From contig CP042469.1 in the NCBI GenBank assembly GCA_015243575.1, positions 3,624,929 to 3,688,928 of the forward strand: 64,000 nt of DNA, written 5' to 3'. Each line of letters opens with the position of its first letter. Positions within the stretch are counted from its first letter, which is position 1. Origin of the DNA: Clostridiales bacterium (GTDB lineage Bacteria > Bacillota > Clostridia > Peptostreptococcales > Anaerovoracaceae). The translations under genes and the position numbers were made by a program. Positions 61,346 to 64,000 of the stretch are shown here, piece by piece. The notes below the pieces were generated by a model. It was given only the letters and a program-made list of their open reading frames with translations, made no database searches and was not told the DNA's origin.

Positions 61346-62827
61346 TCATCGGCCTTTGGAATAGCTTAATGGCTGTGCAGTATAAAGATCAAAATAGATC
61401 TTTACATCTTCTACAGATACAATCCATACCGGCTGAATCTCAGTAATACCCGTGTCCGCAAGCCGTAAATATCCTGTCTGCATATTTGTTACCATCGCCG
61501 CGATGGTTTCAAACATATCCTCTGCTGCTACAGCTGTGCTTATCAGCTCTGTCTGCACAAGAACATTGTAGATATACTGATAATTTTGCGCGATAAGATT
61601 CACCGATGAATATGCGCTTTCTGGCGAATAGGTTTCCATGGAGGAAAGCGCCTCCTGATCAAAGTCGATCATATTTCTTTTATAGTAGGTCACCTGACCG
61701 GAAGTAACGGTAATGGCAATCGGATCACCATCTTCATAGAACAGACGGGTTCCGTTGACTTCCATCCCGAAAACAAACTGATATCCCCTTTTCTTATTGG
61801 GGTTCACCGTCACATTTTTCAGATACGGTGTAAGCTTGGCTCCATCAAGAGACTTCCATGTCCCATGTTCTTCAACATACTGCATCGCCAGATTCAATGC
61901 ATCCAGAAAACTCGGCTGGGGGCTGCCGCTCACCTGCTCTTCTTTGTATTCTATGCTTCCGTCAGTGTTGACAATCAATACATTTTGGCCGTAGCCGTAC
62001 ATATAGATTACCGTTCCCTTATCCTCTGTGATCTTTCGTACAAAATCGAAATTTCCTCCAAAAAAATTCTCTGCGATAGCTGTGATCTTGGCGGTTTCAG
62101 AGGGATATGCGTCCTGACGGAAAGAGAAGTCATTGAGATTGGTAGCAATGGACTCTGGTACAAGAAGTGTACTGTTTGCAACGCCTTCTCCAAGATAGAC
62201 ACTAACCGGATAATACCCGGTATAACCCTGTGCCTCCACCTTAGAAATTAGCTTTGCAAAGTCTGCACTGTTTGCCTTGCTGCTGTCTGCTACCAAACGA
62301 TAATATTTATGGTTTTTGCCATCGTAGATAAAAATATTTTTATCTACAGCTGTGGAGTATCCGACCGCTGTTACCGTTTCGATTCCATCATAGCCCGACG
62401 CTTTCTTAATGCCAAAAATTGAACAGAAATCTGCCATTGGGATATCATAGGCAAATTCCGTCCAAATGGAGCGGTACTTTGTTACGGTCTCATATTTATC
62501 GTAAGTAATCTCCTCAACCAGAATATCCCCTGCCTGACCAAAGGAATTAAGCTCGCCCGCCATGTTATCGGCGTTGGCAGGATCATACCAGATCGCTGTG
62601 CTTCCCGATGAAATAACCGTATAGTTATTATTGCCGAAATTGATCACGATCCTGTCAGGCTTTACCACAAGCTCTGCTTTTGGTACGTCTTTGATGTCAG
62701 CACTGCCGGTAAGGCCTATCCTATCAAAGGATATATTACCCCAAAAAAAATATAATAGTAGCACTGTCGAAAAAAACAATGCTACTAGACTGATATTCTT
62801 AACTTTTTCTATCATAGACCTAGACAT
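61346..62827 (-). CDS. yycH: YycH-family regulatory membrane protein
   Basis: The 493-residue protein has an N-terminal helix (NISLVALFFSTVLLLYFFWG) and a large outer part in the YycH pattern. With YycI it should regulate a WalK-type kinase. A walK gene is not next to it: the gene upstream encodes a small secreted protein. The ATG at 62827 lacks a strong ribosome site, and an ATG four codons later is possible. Confidence 0.8.
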   Translation of the reverse strand: MSRSMIEKVKNISLVALFFSTVLLLYFFWGNISFDRIGLTGSADIKDVPKAELVVKPDRIVINFGNNNYTVISSGSTAIWYDPANADNMAGELNSFGQAGDILVEEITYDKYETVTKYRSIWTEFAYDIPMADFCSIFGIKKASGYDGIETVTAVGYSTAVDKNIFIYDGKNHKYYRLVADSSKANSADFAKLISKVEAQGYTGYYPVSVYLGEGVANSTLLVPESIATNLNDFSFRQDAYPSETAKITAIAENFFGGNFDFVRKITEDKGTVIYMYGYGQNVLIVNTDGSIEYKEEQVSGSPQPSFLDALNLAMQYVEEHGTWKSLDGAKLTPYLKNVTVNPNKKRGYQFVFGMEVNGTRLFYEDGDPIAITVTSGQVTYYKRNMIDFDQEALSSMETYSPESAYSSVNLIAQNYQYIYNVLVQTELISTAVAAEDMFETIAAMVTNMQTGYLRLADTGITEIQPVWIVSVEDVKIYFDLYTAQPLSYSKGR

Positions 62828-62841
62828 CTTCTATGCCGTCC

Positions 62842-63393
62842 TTAATCTCCAAATATGGTTTTCAGCAAATTTTGCAGAAACTGCATGGTTCCGGACTGCG
62901 GTGTTTCAAAGATTTTTGTATCTGCTTCCTCTGTCTTTTCTTGTACTGCAAAATAGCTGTTGCTCGAGTAGAGCACTGCACTTGAGGCAGCGTCAATGGT
63001 ATCAATCTTGATCCGATATAGTCCTGGAGTGAGCCCATTGATCTGCTGTGTGTAAAAACTTAAATTATTAGTACTTGCGAACTCGGCTGGAATACCAATA
63101 AGAGAAGGTTTCAAATTGGCGGAATTCACCGAGCCGTTGGAAATAATCAGCGTATTGATATTGACCGCCGTAGGTGTGCCATTGACAATTTGTTTCTCTT
63201 CAAATACTGTTACCTTTATTTTTTTCGGCTGCGTCAGCTTTACGGATATCAGGAGATTATTCGAATATACTGTGCTGAGCGGCGCAGGATTTACAAGCAT
63301 CACATTCGGGTCTGCCGCAGCGTTGGCAGTGACTGTACTAAATAGTATGGATAATACGACCATCAATACAACAACAAGTTTTTTCACAGGCAA
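62842..63393 (-). CDS. Small secreted protein upstream of yycH
   Basis: The 183-residue protein has a signal peptide (LVVVLMVVLSILFSTVTANA) and a beta-sandwich-like mature part (LISVKLTQPKKIKVTVFEEKQ, GLTPGLYRIKIDTI). No family recognised. It lies 14 bp before yycH and is probably co-transcribed, occupying the place where walRK is expected. GGAGG precedes the ATG. Confidence 0.75.
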   Translation of the reverse strand: MPVKKLVVVLMVVLSILFSTVTANAAADPNVMLVNPAPLSTVYSNNLLISVKLTQPKKIKVTVFEEKQIVNGTPTAVNINTLIISNGSVNSANLKPSLIGIPAEFASTNNLSFYTQQINGLTPGLYRIKIDTIDAASSAVLYSSNSYFAVQEKTEEADTKIFETPQSGTMQFLQNLLKTIFGD

Positions 63394-63609
63394 TCTCCTC
63401 CTTTCCGATTTTCATGCTTTTATAACGCATCCAGCAGAAAAATTTCAACTCTTAAAAGTTTTCTTACTTCTGTGCGTTTCAACGGGTCATCTTTATACTC
63501 CCGTTATATTAGGGCATAAACCGCCTAAATTATACAATAAAATTATATAGACAGTATATATTATGTATGTTACAAACGTATTACGCACGCTTTAAGATAG
63601 TTTTACAAT

Positions 63610-63738
63610 GTCCTAAGGGGAAATGCCCGGCGGCCCAGGAACTTCCATATTTGCCTGTTTCACTCAAAAGAATCACCCTCTGATCACTGCCGTCCTTTCA
63701 GGCGGAGGTTCTGCTTGCCTGACCTTACTTTTTAGGGC
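63610..63738. ncRNA. Candidate structured RNA in a long intergenic gap
   Basis: In the 463-bp interval 63394-63856 without a gene, a GC-richer block of about 129 bp is closed by GTCCTAA (63610-63616) and TTAGGGC (63732-63738) and contains internal pairs such as CCGTCCTTTCAGGCGG and GGAACTTCC with GGAGGTTC. The flanks are very AT-rich. The direction is unclear and no known family was recognised. Confidence 0.3.
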
Positions 63739-63865
63739 ATAATCATAATATCATAACGAAAGTTGAATCCATGATTTCAGATTTAAGACAGCGACAAGCT
63801 TAGCGTTGAAATCATTATAGCATAAGATGCGACCATTATCGTGCAAAAGGAAAGGAATGTTTGGG

Positions 63866-64000
63866 ATGAAGGCGATTAATATTTATACCGACGGAGCCTG
63901 TTCGGGGAATCAGAATGAAACAAATATCGGCGGTTGGGGTGCTGTATTGGAGTATGGAGACCACAAAAAAGAACTCTTTGGCGGCGAAATCAACACCACA
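63866..64000 (+). CDS. rnhA: Ribonuclease HI, partial
   Basis: The first 45 codons before the window end encode [36 protein letters not shown] and GGEINTT, with the first catalytic aspartate (YTDGACSGN) and the glutamate (GGEINTT) of RNase HI. It cleaves RNA in RNA:DNA hybrids. An in-frame ATG at 63857 (adding MFG) is closer to the AAAGG sites and may be the real start. Confidence 0.9.
   Translation, partial: MKAINIYTDGACSGNQNETNIGGWGAVLEYGDHKKELFGGEINTT

Noticed and set aside
63610-63738. 6S RNA, SRP RNA or a cobalamin riboswitch
   Set aside because: Closing stem and length suit a small RNA, but the conserved boxes of these families could not be matched on either strand.

Overview
The window reads as chromosome of an anaerobic amino-acid-fermenting Firmicute (class Clostridia). 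The evidence is strong GGAGG-type ribosome binding sites throughout, TTG and GTG starts, Gram-positive lipoproteins, a walHIJ-htrA-rlmH block, ComFB, YlmH, a stalk-domain secretome, and a complete ornithine fermentation cluster like that described in Clostridium sticklandii. GC content looks moderate by eye. A relative of the ornithine-degrading Clostridia near Anaerovorax is a guess from gene content only.

Layout. 1-10.6 kb (minus strand) is a carbohydrate locus: a ROK kinase, a LacI-family repressor, a Gfo/Idh oxidoreductase, a SIS-HAD fusion, a deoxyhypusine-synthase-like protein, an RfaE-like PfkB kinase, a CUT2 ABC importer and an AP-endonuclease-like isomerase/epimerase. Three near-identical palindromic operators tie the repressor to itself and to the importer. 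The enzyme set (GmhA-like plus HAD plus HldE-like) resembles heptose metabolism but sits in a catabolic context, so the substrate is unknown. 10.8-16.6 kb holds an AEC transporter, two M20 amidohydrolases, an IclR regulator and a YfcC-type permease, probably for uptake and hydrolysis of N-acylated or peptide-like substrates. 17.3-22.7 kb is a sugar-binding lipoprotein with a membrane-tethered binding protein, LytS-like kinase and AraC-type response regulator, that is, a three-component sensor without its transporter.

22.9-36.1 kb is mostly single genes: a stalk-domain protein, an AprX-like subtilase, a LytTR regulator with a degenerate receiver next to a LysO exporter, a GGDEF enzyme, AtpZ, YlmH, a NYN protein, a HAD phosphatase, a CDF transporter, diaminopropionate ammonia-lyase and a DNA methyltransferase suicide enzyme. 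36.1-39.6 kb is a TetR-controlled ABC-2 exporter with a HlyD subunit. 39.8-43.7 kb has secreted and small membrane proteins, an ECF sigma factor with a DUF4367 partner, and decayed gene remnants.

43.8-54.5 kb (minus strand) is the ornithine module: ord, ortA, ortB, oraS, oraE, a GNAT gene, a GlmL-like chaperone ATPase and orr. It is preceded by a sigma-54 enhancer-binding protein. The sequence shows a near-consensus -24/-12 promoter before ord, two tandem copies of a candidate activator site upstream of it, and a perfect copy of the same site over the -35 of the activator's own promoter. Two long hairpins with an identical core and different but still paired outer stems follow ortB and oraE, embedded in direct repeats. 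An ArsR regulator and an NhaD-type antiporter follow.

56.8-64 kb carries DUF4180, a truncated LytTR gene, and rlmH, htrA, walJ, yycI and yycH without walRK in the usual place, then a secreted protein, a possible structured RNA, and the start of rnhA, cut by the window end. No tRNA, rRNA, CRISPR array, insertion sequence or prophage was recognised.
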